DNA of 64,000 nucleotides from Chrysemys picta bellii (Eukaryota; Chordata; Testudines; Emydidae). The notes beneath the pieces were generated by a model, which had not been told where the DNA came from, searched no databases, and saw nothing but the letters and a program-made list of their open reading frames with translations. A program made the translations under genes and the position numbers. This document shows positions 42,668 to 54,530 of this stretch, piece by piece (position 1 is the stretch's first letter; each line of letters begins with the position of its first letter). The stretch is from NCBI RefSeq assembly GCF_011386835.1, contig NC_088809.1, positions 24,373,067 through 24,437,066 of the forward strand. The letters are read 5' to 3'.

Positions 42668-45600
42668 TGGGGTGGCCAACCTGTGGCTCCGGAGCCACAT
42701 GCGGCTCTTCAGAAGTTAATATGCGGCTCCTTGTATAGCAGCGTTTATCAAACAGGTTGCCGCTTGTTCAGGGAAAGCACCTGGCGGGCCGGGTTGTTTA
42801 CCTGCCCCATAGAATCATAGAATCATAGAATATCAGAGTTGGAAGGGACCTCAAGAGGTCATCTAGTCCAACCCCCTGCTCAAAGCAGGACCAATTCCCA
42901 ACTAAATCATCCCAGCCAGGGCTTTGTCAAGCCAGGCCTTAAAAACCTCCAAGGAAGGAGACTCCACCACCTCCCTAGGTAACGCATTCCAGTGCTTCAC
43001 CACCCTCCTAGTGAAATGGTGTTTCCTAATATCCAACCTGGACCTCCCCCATTGCAACTTGAGACCATTGCTCCTTATTCTGTCATCTGCCACCACTGAG
43101 AACAGCCGAGCTCCATCCTCTTTGGAACCCCCCTTCAGGTAGTTGAAGGCTGCTATCAAATCCCCCCTCATTCTTCTCTTCTGGAGACTAAACAATCCCA
43201 GTTCCCTCAGCCTCTCCTCATAAGTCATGTGCTCCAGACCCCTAATCATTTTTGTTGCCCTCCGCTGGACTCTTTCCAATTTTTCCACATCCTTCTTGTA
43301 GTGTGGGGCCCAAAACTGGACACAGTACTCCAGAGGAGGCCTCAACAATGTTGAATAAAGGGGAACGATCACATTCCTCGATCTGCTGGCAATGCCCCTA
43401 CTTATACAGCCCAAAATGCCGTTAGCCTTCTTGGCAACAAGAGCACACTGTTGACTCATATCCAGCTTCTCGTCCACTGTGACCCCTAGGTCCTTTTCTG
43501 CAGAACTGCTACCTAGCCATTCGGTCCCTAGTCTATAGCAGTGCATGGGATTCTTCTGTCCTAAGTGCAGGACTCTGCACTTGTCCTGTTGAACCTCATC
43601 AGGTTTTTTTTGGCCCAATCCTCTAATTTGTCTAAGTCACTCTGTATCCGATCCCTACCCTCTAGTGTATCTACTACGCCTCCTAGTTTAGTGTCATCTG
43701 CAAACTTGCTGAGAGTGCAGTCCACACCATCCTCCAGATCATTAATAAAGATATTAAACAAAACCAGCCCCAGGACCGACCCTTGGGGCACTCCGCTTGA
43801 AACCGGCTGCCAGCTAGACATGGAGCCATTGATCACTACCCGTTGAGCCCGGTGATCTAGCCAGCTTTCTATCCACCTTACAGTCCATTCATCCAGCCCA
43901 TACTTCTTTAACTTGGCGGCAAGAATACTATGGGAGACGGTATCAAAAGCTTTGCTAAAGTCAAGGAATAACACATCCACTACTTTCCCCTCATCCACAG
44001 AGCCAGTTATCTCATCATAGAAGGCAATTAGGTTAGTCAGGCACGACTTCCCCTTGGTGAATCCATGCTGACTGTTCCTGATCACTTTCCTCTACTCTAA
44101 GTGTTTCATAATTGATTCCTTGAGGACCTGCTCCATGATTTTTCCAGGGACTGAGGTGAGGCTGACTGGCCTGTAGTTCCCCGGATCCTCCTTCTTCCCT
44201 TTTTTAAAGATGGGCACTACGTTAGCCTTTTTCCAGTCATCTGGGACCTCCCCCGATCGCCATGAGTTTTCAAAAATAATGGCTAATGGCTCTGCAATCT
44301 CACCCGCCAACTCCTTTAGCACCCTCGGATGCAGCGCATCCGGCCCCATGGACTTGTGCACGTCCAGTTTTTCTAAATAGTCCCGAACCACTTCTTTCTC
44401 CACAGAGGGCTGGTCACCTTCTCCCCATATTGTGCTGCCCAGTGCAGCAGTCTGGGAGCTAACCTTGTTCGTGAAGACAGAGGCAAAAAAAGCATTGAGT
44501 ACATTAGCTTTTTCCACATCCTCGGTCACTAGGTTGCCTCCCTCATTCAGTAAGGGGCCCACACTTTCCTTGACTTTCTTCTTGTTGCTAACATACCTGA
44601 AGAAACCCTTCTTGTTACTCTTAACATCTCTTGCTAGCTGCAACTCCAAGTGTGATTTGGCCTTCCTGATTTCACTCCTGCATGCCTGAGCAATATTTTT
44701 ATACTCCTCCCTGGTCATTTGTCCAATCTTCCACTTCTTGTAAGCTTCTTTTTTGCATTTAAGATCAGCAAGGATTTCACTGTTTAGCCAAGCTGGTCGC
44801 CTGCCATATTTACTATTCTTTCTACACATTGGGATGGTTTGTTCCTGCAACCGCAATAAGGATTCTTTAAAATACAGCCAGCTCTCCTGGACCCCTTTGC
44901 CCTTCATGTTATTCTTCCAGGTGATCCTGCCCATCTGTTCCCTGAGGGAGTCAAAGTCTGCTTTTCTGAAGTCCAGGGTCCGTATTCTGCTGCTCTCCTT
45001 TCTTCCTTGTGTCAGGATCCTGAACTCGACCATCTCATGGTCACTGCCTCCCAGGTTCCCATCCACTTTTGCTTCCCCTACTAATTCTTCCCTGTTTGTG
45101 AGCAGCAGGTCAAAAAAAGCTCTGTCCCTAGTTGGTTCCTCCAGTACTTGCACCAGGAAATTGTCCCCTACACTTTCCAAAAACTTCATGGATTGTCTGT
45201 GCACTGCTGTATTGCTCTCCCAGCAGATATCAGGGTGATTAAAGTCTCCCATGAGAACCAGGGCCCGCGATCTAGCAACTTCTGCTAGTTGCCAGAAGAA
45301 AGCCTCGTCCACCTCATCCCCCTGGTCTGGTGGTCTATAGCAGACTCCAACCACGACATCACCCTTGTTGCTCACACTTGTCAACTTTATCCAGAGACTC
45401 TCAGGTTTATCTGCAGTTTCATACCGGAGCTCTGAGCAGTCATACTCCTCTCTTACATACAACGCAACTCCCCCACATTTTCTGCCCTGCCTGTCCTTCC
45501 TGAACAGTTTATATCCATCCATGACAGTACTCCGGTTCGCTGCTCCGGGCCATTGGGAGCTGCTGGAAGTGGCGCGGGCTGAGGGACGTACTGTCCGCCG

Positions 45601-45907
45601 CTTCCTGCAGCCCCCATTGGCCTGCAGCGGCAAACTGCGATCGGCCGGACCTGCGGACGGGGCAGTTAAACAAATGGTCCATGCCCTGGGCCTCACCCCC
45701 CCCCCCAAGCCTCCTGCACGCCACGAAACAGCTGATCGGGAGGGAGGGGGAGGTGCTGATCGGTGGGGCTGCGGGTGGGCGGGAGGCACTGGGAGCCGGT
45801 GGGAGGCGGGGGAGCTGATAGGGGGCTGCTGACGTATTACTGTGGGTCTTCGGCAATGTACAGTGATAAATTCTGGCTCCTTCTCAGGCTCAGGTTGGCC
45901 ACCCCTG
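42668..45907. mobile_element. hAT-like element (TSD CTCTAAGC) split by a CR1
   Basis: Left end TGGGGTGGCCAACCTG and right end whose complement is CAGGGGTGGCCAACCTG. Identical CTCTAAGC flanks it at 42660-42667 and 45908-45915. Only about 140 bp (left) and 380 bp (right) belong to the element; the rest is the nested CR1. Confidence 0.8.
42809..45523 (-). mobile_element. CR1 LINE, 5'-truncated, nearly intact endonuclease-reverse transcriptase
   Basis: The 3' end has the CR1 signature of ATTCTATG repeats (42809-42832). From 45523 leftwards the minus strand encodes most of the endonuclease (CYRPPDQ, MGDFNHPDICW, GSDHEMVEF) and then the reverse transcriptase ([33 protein letters not shown], catalytic FADDTKLGG). 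Only two coding lesions are evident: an in-frame TAG near 44094 and a one-base frameshift near 43590. The first part of the endonuclease and any ORF1 are missing. Confidence 0.95.
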
Positions 45908-45915
45908 CTCTAAGC

Positions 45916-48555
45916 ACTGGACTAAACGTACTGGGGACGGCAGCTCCTGTTCCTCCAGCTGGATTTTGAACGGGCCCTGACCACTAGGCGTGCTCAGAGC
46001 CGTGCTTGCAGGATTCAAGCTAATTCATTTCTGCCTATGGGAGCTGAACCTCTGATTGCAGTGTAGCATACCTACCAGATCAGGCCTTGCAGGCAAGATG
46101 GGCATCCGTGCTCCTGCCTGTCTTCTCTGGTGAGGGTCCTGCTGCCTAGGGGGAGGCAGCAGTGTGCATACCCAGAGGCAGAAATACAGGCATCGAGGCA
46201 GCTTTCCTCTGAAAACAGAGGTGCCACATGAGTTTTGGTGTCTACGGACCGTTAGGGGCAGCCAAGTGGAGGTTTGGTGGATTGCAGCGGTGCCTAAAAA
46301 TAGGATCTATATCTGGGGTTTAGGTGCCTACGTCATCTAGCTAGCATGACTGAAAACAGCAGTGAAGATGCAGGCCTCAGAGCTGTACAAACCCAGCTGG
46401 AATTCTAGTTACGTGCTCCTGTTCCTAGCAGGCACTGGGGCTGTACTGCCACGTCTATATTGCTATCGGTAGCCGTGCTAGCTAGATGAAAGCTAGCATA
46501 GACATGCCTATCTGTGTGCACTCACACAGCTGACTGCAATGTAGACATACCCTAAGGGTGTAAAGAGATTTAATTTGCAACAATTTCACCAGGAAGTGTG
46601 GGAATACCCAGGTAAGTTTCCATCCCTAGCCCCACCTCTGTCTTTCACCTTTGCTGCCATGCCTCTTAATGGTGCAAGGCCACTTGACTCTCTGGTGCAC
46701 ATGGATTACAATAATCTGCACTTTTGCTCTACTCCGGTACTCTCCCTTCCGGCCTCTGTCAAGCCCCGGGGGTCTCAGTCTCCTCTTGCAAGGATGTCTG
46801 TGGTGCTGGGTCTCCGTGGCGTGTTTGGCTGGATGGGTCTCTGGTGTGTATCTGGATAGCGTGTGTGTGGTCAGGAGGGGCACCAGCCTACAGTGAGGTG
46901 GGGTCCAAGGGCAGGGTCTTGTATGCCCCATATGGGGGTTAATATTTGTGGTGTCCAGGGCCCAGGCTGAGCCGTGAGGTCAGGAGATGAGCAAGTGGGG
47001 TCCATGCTTTAGACACAGGTGTCCTGAGTTTTCTCTGGGAGAGGACGAGCCCTGTGACCCTCAGCGGAAAGTTGAAAAGGGCAGTGGCAGAGTTGTGGCT
47101 GGAGAGCTAGAGGGTCTGGGTCTGCCCCTGCCCTGCCACCTGAATAGCCTCTTTTGTGTTCACTGCAACGGCCAGGGCGGTGCTGGGTCCGTGATTGCAG
47201 CAGCGAGGGTATGGAGTGGCCCTGAGGGGACAGGCAAAGAACACCGCCTCTCCTAGGTCCTGACCCCAGGACCCAGCTGGTTACTGACCCCACCTGGTCA
47301 GTGCGCAGCTCAAGCCAGCAAGTCACGTACCAGGTCAGTTTGTCCTAAACAATGAGCATTTTTGTTGCTGATTATCTAGGAGAACGAGCCAGTCAGGCGG
47401 GCAGACCTACCAGGTATTGTGGAGAGCAGAGCCAGGCGGGTGCCAAATCCGTTAAAGTATGGCAGTTCTTCAGGGTGGGCAGCAGGGCTAGACTCTGTCC
47501 GATCCCCAGAGAGTGCAGGGCCCCGGACTGCTCCCCTGCCCCACGAAGGGCTCTCTCATGGCCTGCAAAGGAGGGTCACTTCCTGGGTGGGACATCTACT
47601 TGGTAACACGGGGTGAAGGACGTAGCCAGTCAGGGCCTGATCTCCGCACCTGCCAAAATAGTCTCTGCGGCTCCTGAGGTGTGGGGAGGTGGCAGGTGTG
47701 GGATGAGGGCGAGTCTCCATGAGCAGCTCCATCCGGAAAGCTGCACTCACCCCCTGCGGTAGGGCCACTTCCCCAGCTATGAGCTCCCAGGTAGGTTACA
47801 GAGTGGGACAAGGGAGGAAAGGGGGTGGGGAGCAGGAACCCCTCAATCCTAGCCACTGTACTGGGCACTGCCACCCCTTGCGACATAGGAGCCCAGGCTG
47901 GGCCTTTGCAGAGCTCCCTGCTCCCCACACAGGCTGGGGGAGCTCACCCTGGGTGTGTGCGTTTGCCTGTCTAGTGAAGTGTGGAGGGCAGGAGGGTGTG
48001 GTCTGTCCATCTCACGCACACTGTTCTGCTGGCAACAGGCTAATACAAATAACAGCTTGCTCAATCCTGCCCTTCCCCCACACAGGGAAGAGACCTGTCC
48101 CCACCTAGGCAAGGCAAGAAATACACTTTGAACTACGCTTGGCAGGGAAAGTAAACAGAGCAGAACTTGAGCTGCTGCTCCAATGTCTGTTAACCCATCA
48201 GCTCGTGGCGGCAAGAGACCTCCCCCTGCCTCTGGACATGGGGAGAGAACCCCCTCGTTGGAATGGGACCCCACTCTGTCACTCAGTGGGACCTGGGGAA
48301 GGGGAAGCCCCTGGGCCCGCTGTCCAGCCCCAGCCTGGGGGGTAGTGGAGAGGGAGCTTGCAGCATGAACCCATGGGAGAGGAGAGGACTTACTGAAAAG
48401 TGACCTGACACGTCTCTTTCACCTGAGCTCTCTGCTTCACCCTTGCCCTTCCAGACGAAGCCCGAGCCAGGGCTGCAGCCTGCAGCCAGAGGAAGGAAAG
48501 CTGATTTCTAGCACATTGCTTCATACATCGGAGAAGGACACGTCACTCAGCTGTT
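45916..48555. other. Intergenic downstream of CLDN3, no gene recognised
   Basis: No conserved exon seen. A short inverted stretch near 46440-46553 (GTCTATATTGCTATCGG ... TGTAGACATACCCTAAG) looks like a MITE remnant. Confidence 0.45.
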
Positions 48556-48559
48556 ACTG

Positions 48560-49892
48560 GAACTGGACAATTTTATTGAAAAATGTAACTCGGTACAAAG
48601 CAGTGGAAGCATGACTGTCTAAGCGTGTAACAGGGCACAGCCTGTCCAGCGCAGGCAGGCAAGTGCTCAGAGAGACGATCACCCTGCACACCCCCACCCC
48701 AGTGTCTGCTGGCTCCTTTCCCACCATGGCAAGGGGGGGCTCTTCATTCCTCTCATTCCCACAGAAGCCACCTCAGGGCCCCCAGAAGGATCAGCTGATC
48801 CATGAGGCCAAGAGATCAGCTACTGTTCCATGGCCCAGGATAAGTTCCAGCAGCGCAGGCGGGTGCTAGGAGGCAGCATGTCCCAGCAATAGCTTCCTTC
48901 ACAAAGCAAATCATGGTGAAAAATCTTTCCTAGATACAATAAACCAACCATATTTACACAGCCATCAAACCCGCAGGCGGGCGCACCCAGCTCAGTATTG
49001 ACCCAGAGCGCTTCACTGGCAGAGGGGTTTCACCCACGCCCCTCTCCACACCTCTGCCAGATTTCTCCCCCCGTTGCCACGAGCCACCCCCATTCTCCAG
49101 CCTTGGCTTAGACTGCTAAGATACGGCTTGTTTAGCTCTCTCCCTGGCGGTAGGTGAGCGCCTGGCATCTGCCCTGCATGTTCCACGCCTCTCCCGCTGG
49201 CCAGCGCAGAGCAGTGGGGCATAAGTCAGAGATGACTCAGGAGAGAGCTCAGAGCCCTTTGGGGGCCGGGCATGGAACCCACCACCCTCCTCTGCTCTCT
49301 CTGCCCTCTCCCAACTCTGCTCTGAACGGTGTCTCCCCTCTGCTCTATCCCTTGCAGAAAGGACAGGGCAGGTGGGTGGGGTGCTCCCAGCCAATGCCAG
49401 CTGGGAGAGGCTGCTGGCACATTCAGCACAAATACCTCTTCACCCTTAGTTACCCTTCCACCCCTCCCTGCCCGGGGCCTGACTCTCAGGCAGAGTGTTT
49501 CCTGAGCCAGCCGGAGGAATCCGTTGGGTTTGAAGGAGGAAGGGAGCCCAGTGGGGTTTCTCCAGCCGGTGGGGATGAGGGCGTCTCAGAGCTGGGGTGC
49601 AATAGATCAAAGACAAAATATCTACAAACAGAAATGAGAGTCTTAGCCAGGGTCTTGCTTCCCCTCGCCAGCAGCCCTGAGAGAGACAGAGCAGTTCCTC
49701 CTCCACCCAGCCCTTGGAATGACAATCAGAGTCTGATGAGCAGCCAGCCAACTGTTGTCCTTGGGGCAGCAAGGGGTGGCCGTGTTCCCCGGGGGTCCTA
49801 AGGGCTACAGAGAGCAGCGGGGGAGGCAGTGAAGTCAGGAGCAGTCTGATGAATGGATCAGGGCAGGCAGGAGGGGTGCTGGGCTGCCTCCC
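48560..49892 (-). other. Probable CLDN3 3'UTR with AATAAA
   Basis: No coding sequence follows the CLDN3 stop. A minus-strand AATAAA at 48572-48577 would end a transcript with about 1.3 kb of 3'UTR. No mobile element was recognised in this stretch, unlike its surroundings. Confidence 0.5.
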
Positions 49893-50537
49893 TCACACGT
49901 AGTTCCTCTTGTCGTAGCTGGGCCCGGTGGATCTGGGAGCAGAGTAAGCCATCTTGGCTGGAGTGTACTTCTCGTCCTTGGGGGGGCAGGAGCAGCAGAG
50001 CAGAGCCCCCCCGAACAGCTGCAGTGCTGCAGCTGCCCAGCCCACGTAGAGGGAGGCTCCCAGCTCCCGCTTCTGTGACTCTAACACCAAAGGATTGTAG
50101 AACTCGCGGATGATGGTGTTGGCTGACCAGCACACGGGGATGAGGGTCATGATCCCAGCCAGCAAGAAGATCACCCCAGACACGATGGTGATCTTGGCCT
50201 TGGTGGTCTCATCTTCCACGCACCTGGTGCACTGTGCTCCGATGAGGGCAACCATGAGGCCCAGCACGGCCAGCACGATGGCGATCACCACCAGGGCACG
50301 AGCCGCCTGCAGGTCCTGGGGCAGCGCCAGCATGGAGTCGTAGACCTTGCACTGCATCTGGCCCGTGCTCTGCACCACGCAGTTCATCCACAGCCCCTCC
50401 CAGATGGTCTGGGCTGTCACGATGTTGTTCCCGATGAAGGCCGTCACCCTCCACATGGGCAGTGCACAGCACAGGATGGTGCCCACCCAGCCCACCACCG
50501 ACAGGGCCACTCCACCGATCTCCAGCCCCATCGACAT
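49893..50537 (-). CDS. CLDN3: Claudin-3, single exon, 214 aa
   Basis: Four-pass tight-junction protein that seals the paracellular space. Intronless, as CLDN3 and CLDN4 are in mammals. TM1 spans about residues 8-28, the first extracellular loop carries the claudin signature W29...GLW(48-50)...C53...C63, TM2 about 81-101, TM3 about 117-137, TM4 about 162-182. The C-terminus ends [17 protein letters not shown], with the PDZ-binding Tyr-Val that contacts ZO proteins. The start MSMGLEI and the YSAPRSTGP tail favour CLDN3 over CLDN4. Human CLDN3 has 220 residues. A second in-frame ATG two codons downstream is possible. Upstream are a TATA-like box and three CACCTG E-boxes. The order ABHD11(-)-CLDN3(-) agrees with human 7q11.23. 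Confidence 0.96.
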   Translation of the reverse strand: MSMGLEIGGVALSVVGWVGTILCCALPMWRVTAFIGNNIVTAQTIWEGLWMNCVVQSTGQMQCKVYDSMLALPQDLQAARALVVIAIVLAVLGLMVALIGAQCTRCVEDETTKAKITIVSGVIFLLAGIMTLIPVCWSANTIIREFYNPLVLESQKRELGASLYVGWAAAALQLFGGALLCCSCPPKDEKYTPAKMAYSAPRSTGPSYDKRNYV

Positions 50538-50601
50538 GTTGCCACGCCCTAAGTACTTTCAAGGCAACGGCAGAAAGGGAGCGGGACTCCTTAGCTGGCA
50601 G

Positions 50602-50667
50602 CACCTGCAGGCACCTGTCGCTGTCTGTGTAAGTGCCAGAGGATCCGCTCACTCCTGAGTGCACCTG
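50602..50667. promoter_or_regulatory. Three CACCTG E-boxes in the CLDN3 5' region
   Basis: CACCTG at 50602-50607, 50612-50617 and 50662-50667. Snail-type repressors bind CACCTG/CAGGTG in mammalian claudin promoters (established knowledge). Function here is inferred from position only. Confidence 0.35.
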
Positions 50668-50681
50668 TGTTGGTGGCTGCC

Positions 50682-50688
50682 TTATATC
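50682..50688 (-). promoter_or_regulatory. TATA-like box of CLDN3
   Basis: Minus strand reads GATATAAGG about 145 bp upstream of the CLDN3 ATG. This would give a 5'UTR of roughly 110-120 nt without an intron. Confidence 0.45.
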
Positions 50689-50699
50689 AGTGAGTGGAG

Positions 50700-51940
50700 C
50701 CAGGGCTGGGCTGCATTACCTCAGTGCTGCTCACTCACGCAGGGGTGGGGTTTCACCAACGGACTCTTTCCCTTTCGCTGACTCCTCTGCCACCACCCCA
50801 CCCCACTCCCTCTTTGTTTATGGAGATGGCATTGGTGAGAGAGGAGAATCGGGGAGGAGGCAGGAGGTGGAGCCAGAACCCTTCCCCGCTGGGCCCTGAG
50901 TTCCAACCTGCTGTTTTCATGGCCATCCCTGGTGACAGATGCTCGCTGGGCTGGTGCCAGGCAGACACAGTGCTAGGGATTAGGAGAAAGACTGGAGTGG
51001 ATTCCTGTGCTCCCTGGAAAGGGACACCTGGAGGGGTCATCTCAGACTCCAGGGAGGACGCAGCAGACCCTGTAAAGGGCAGGAATGGGACACTCTGCTT
51101 TTAGTAGCTGCTCCTGTTCCAGGGTCAGAGTGGAGGCCGTGAACCCAATGCTGTGTCCAGACTGGTGAGGCCCATTGACGCATGCTCGAGCATCCACTCC
51201 TCAGGCTCCAGGTGGCGACATGCAGCGGGAAAGCCACCTGCCTCACCAAGGCATCCCACCGGCACCAAGCCATCAGCCTGAACACCTGCCAGCGTGGACT
51301 GTCACAGACACGCACAATCAGTATCGACGCAGCAAAGCCCTGCCCCAAGGAGCCAGCCCTGGTGCAGTGGCCTCCTGCTGCTCTGTTGGTCCCCAAGGCA
51401 CCAGCCCCATCCCACCGGGCTGAGCGAAGTAACAGGTCTCCTTGCCTCTGGACGAGGGAGGGGTTCTCTATTCTCCACTCCATCCACTTTCCCCTTCTCC
51501 TCCCAACTGGAAAATGTGAAAGAAAAGAAAAGTGAGATTGGGAGGAGCGGGAGGGCGGGCTGGGGCGAGCGGATTTTAGGTGGGAAAGACCTGCTGGGCT
51601 GGAGACAGATGGAGATCATTTCCCTATTCTTCCTCCTTGGAAATCTCTCCATCCTCCCTCAGGCAAAGCTAGTGGAGCTGCTCTCCAGAAAGGGGACCAG
51701 TCATCTATCCCACATCATGTCCTATCCCATAGCCCAGGCTGAGTCCTTAATGTGCCTGTTTCTCCAAACACACCAACCAATTAACACTCCTGCCCCCCCC
51801 ACTAATTCCTGCTGCCTCCCCGCTCCCCCAACCAACTTGTATAACTGACCGCGAGCTACTCTCCCTGGGGCGGCGGGGGGCACTGGTGAGGATCCTGGCC
51901 ATGAGCCCTGTCCTTCACTGGCTCGGGGGCTAGCATTCAG
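50700..51940. other. CLDN3 upstream region, no gene recognised
   Basis: Non-coding. It is free of recognisable transposons for about 1.2 kb, unlike the dense insertions that begin near 51.9 kb. Confidence 0.45.
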
Positions 51941-51943
51941 ATG

Positions 51944-51998
51944 TTATATCTGAATTCATGTTATATCGGGTGGCATTATATCGAGGTAGAGGTGTACA
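51944..51998. mobile_element. Terminal fragment of a Tigger/pogo-like DNA transposon
   Basis: The reverse complement reads CACCTCTACCTCGATATAAT followed by CCACCCGATATAACATGAAT, the repeated CGATATAA words of Tigger-type terminal inverted repeats. Only the tip remains. Confidence 0.45.
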
Positions 51999-52049
51999 TG
52001 TAGTTGTATTTAAAACATTTCCTATGTCAGAAAGTGTATGAAAAAAATT

Positions 52050-52287
52050 GCAGGTTTCAGAGTAGCAGCCGTGTTAGTCTGTATCCACAAAAAGAAGAAC
52101 AGGAGTACTTGTGGCACCTTAGAGACTAACAAATTTATTAGAGCATAAGCTTTCGTGGACTACAGCCCACTTCTTCGGATGCATATCATTATGCATCCGA
52201 AGAAGTGGGCTGTAGTCCACGAAAGCTTATGCTCTAATAAATTTGTTAGTCTCTAAGGTGCCACAAGTACTCCTGTTCTTCTTTTTG
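52050..52287. mobile_element. Interspersed repeat forming a 200-bp perfect palindrome
   Basis: The sequence begins GGTTTCAGAGTAGCAGCCGT. From 52088 to 52287 it is a perfect inverted repeat: two 98-bp arms around the loop TCAT (52186-52189). The arms contain AGCATAAGCTTTCGTGG and its complement. Same family as 32340-32540. Confidence 0.95.
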
Positions 52288-52359
52288 AAAAAAAATTGTA
52301 CAAGCAACTAGACTGGACAACTATAAAGGTTTATTACATCTATTGAAAAAGGATACAAT

Positions 52360-52902
52360 AAAAAGATACCAAAGCCATATTATCAATTTATTCAAGATTT
52401 GTCAGTAATTGAAGACATTTTGTTTAAGGGTAATAGAGAGTAATTTCATTAGGGCTAACAGCAGAGATGTTGAAACACATACACGAGGGACATTTAGGCA
52501 CAGAAAAATGTAAACACTGTGCAAGAGAGGTTCTGTATTGGCCACAAATGAACCCAAACATAAAGGATTATATAAAAGAATGTGACATGTCAAAATGTAG
52601 AAATGCTCAGTCTAAACCACCTATGGCATTTCTTCAAGAAAACTTAAGACCTTGATCATAGGTTTAGATCTATTTGAATATAAAGGACATGCATATGTGA
52701 TCGTTCTTGATGGTTTTTCACATTTTCCTGAAATATCTATACTAGAAAACACATGTGCCAAACAAGCCACGAATAAAACTAAATCAATTTTTTGCAAGGC
52801 ATGGCATTGCCAATATGGTAATGACTGATAATGGACCTCAATTTCACAGTCAAGAATTTAAAAGTTTTGTCATAGCATATTATCATATTTCAAACATATT
52901 AC
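52360..52902 (+). mobile_element. Ty3/Gypsy-type retrotransposon integrase fragment
   Basis: Plus-strand frames keep an integrase H2C2 zinc-binding region (HEGHLGTEKCKH ... REVLYWPQMNPNIKDYI ... C..C) and further on an integrase core-like stretch including TDNGPQFHSQEF. Frameshifts and stops separate them, so it is non-functional. The 3' side is cut off by a CR1 insertion at about 52905. Fragment of an LTR retrotransposon pol gene. Confidence 0.8.
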
Positions 52903-52904
52903 AT

Positions 52905-54065
52905 AGAATCATAGACTCATAGAAGATTAAGGTTCATAGAATCATAGCAGGTTGGAAGAGACCTCAGGAGGTCATCTAGTCCAACCCCCTGCTCAAAGCA
53001 GGACCAACACCAACTAAATCATCCCAGCCAGGGCTTTGTCAAGCCGGGCCTTAAAAACCTCTAAGGATGGAGATTCCACCACCTCCCTAAGTAACCTATT
53101 CCAGTGCTTCACCATCCTCCTAGTGAAATAGTTTTTCCTAATATCCAACCTAGACCTCCCTCACTGCAACTTGAGACCATCGCTTCTTGTTCTGTCATCT
53201 GCCACCACTGAGAACAGCTGAGCTCCATCCTCTTTGGAACCCCCCTTCAGGTAGCTGAAGGCTGCTATCAAATCCCCCCTCACTCTTCTCTTCTGCAGAA
53301 TAAATAAGCCCAGTTCCCTCAGCTTCTCCTTGTAAGTCATGTGCCCCAACCCCCTAATCATTTTTGTTGCCCTCCGCTGGACTCTCTCCAATTTGTCCAC
53401 ATCCCTTCTGTAGTGGGGGGACCAAAACTGGATACAATACTCCAGGTGCTTAGCCAGTCGGTCCCTAGTCTGTAGCAGTGCATGGGATTCTTCCGTCCTA
53501 AGTGCAGGACTCTGCACTTGTCCTTGTTGAACCTCATCAGATTTCTTTTGGCCCAATCCTCTAATTTGTCTAGGTCACTCTGGATCCTATCCCTACCCTC
53601 CAGCGTCTATACCTCTCTCCCAGCTTAGTGTCAACTGCTAACTTGCTGAGGGTGCAATCCATCTCATCATCCAGATCATTAATAAAGATGTTGAACAAAA
53701 CTGGCCCCAGGACCGACCCCTGGGGCACTCTGCTTGATATTGGCTGCCAACTAGACATTGAGTCGTTGATCACTACCTGTTGAGCCTGACGATCTAGCCA
53801 GCTTTCTATCCACCTTACAGTCCATTCATCCAGCCCATACTTCTTTAACTTGCTGGCAAGAATACTGTGGGAGACTATCAAAATCTTTGCTAAAGTCAAG
53901 ATATATCACGTCCACCGCTTTCCCCATATCCACAGAGCCAGTTATCTCATCATAGAAGGCAATCAGGTTGGTCAGGCATGACTTGCCCTTGGTGAATCCA
54001 TGTTGACTGTTCCTGGTCACCTTCCTCTCCTCCAAGTGCTTCAAAATGGATTCCTTGCAATCCTT
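52905..54065 (-). mobile_element. CR1 LINE, 5'-truncated, degenerate
   Basis: The 3' end carries ATAGAATCATAG-type repeats (52905-52950). Minus-strand frames correspond to the C-terminal half of the reverse transcriptase ([23 protein letters not shown]) with frameshifts and a deletion relative to the 42.8-kb copy. Confidence 0.9.
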
Positions 54066-54530
54066 GGATGCACAAACAAGGGAACATAAGACCAATAGTC
54101 CTTCTAGCCCCGTATCCTGTCTCCTGACAGTGGCCAATGCCAGATGCTTCAACGGGAATGAACAGAATAGAACTATTATCAAGTGATCCATCCCGTCATC
54201 CAGTCCCAGCATCTAGCAGTCAGAGGTTTAGGGCCACCCCGAGCAGGGGGTGGTGTCCCTGATCATCTTGGCTAATAGCAATTGATGGACCTATCCTCCA
54301 GGAACGTATGTAATTATTTTGTGAATCCTGTTATACTTTTCACTTTCATAACATCCCCAGGCAACAACTTCCACAGGTTAACTGTGCATTGTGTGAAGAA
54401 ATACTTCCTATTGTTTGTTTTAAAGCTGCTGCCTATTAATTTCATTGGGTGACCCCTGTTTTTTTCCACATCATGATTTTGTAGACTTCTATCATATCCT
54501 AAGTTCCCTCTAAGCTGTGCAGGAAAAGGC
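54066..54530 (-). mobile_element. CR1 3' fragment of the other subfamily
   Basis: GGAACATAAGACCAATAGTC and CTGACAGTGGCCAATGCCAG match the 3' part of the 37.5-kb CR1. It abuts the preceding CR1, so one copy inserted next to or into the other. Confidence 0.75.

Noticed and set aside
44092..45789. The 565-residue frame as a host gene
   Set aside because: Its endonuclease and reverse transcriptase motifs and the adjoining ATTCTATG 3' end identify a CR1 LINE. The first about 90 codons are hAT sequence read in frame.
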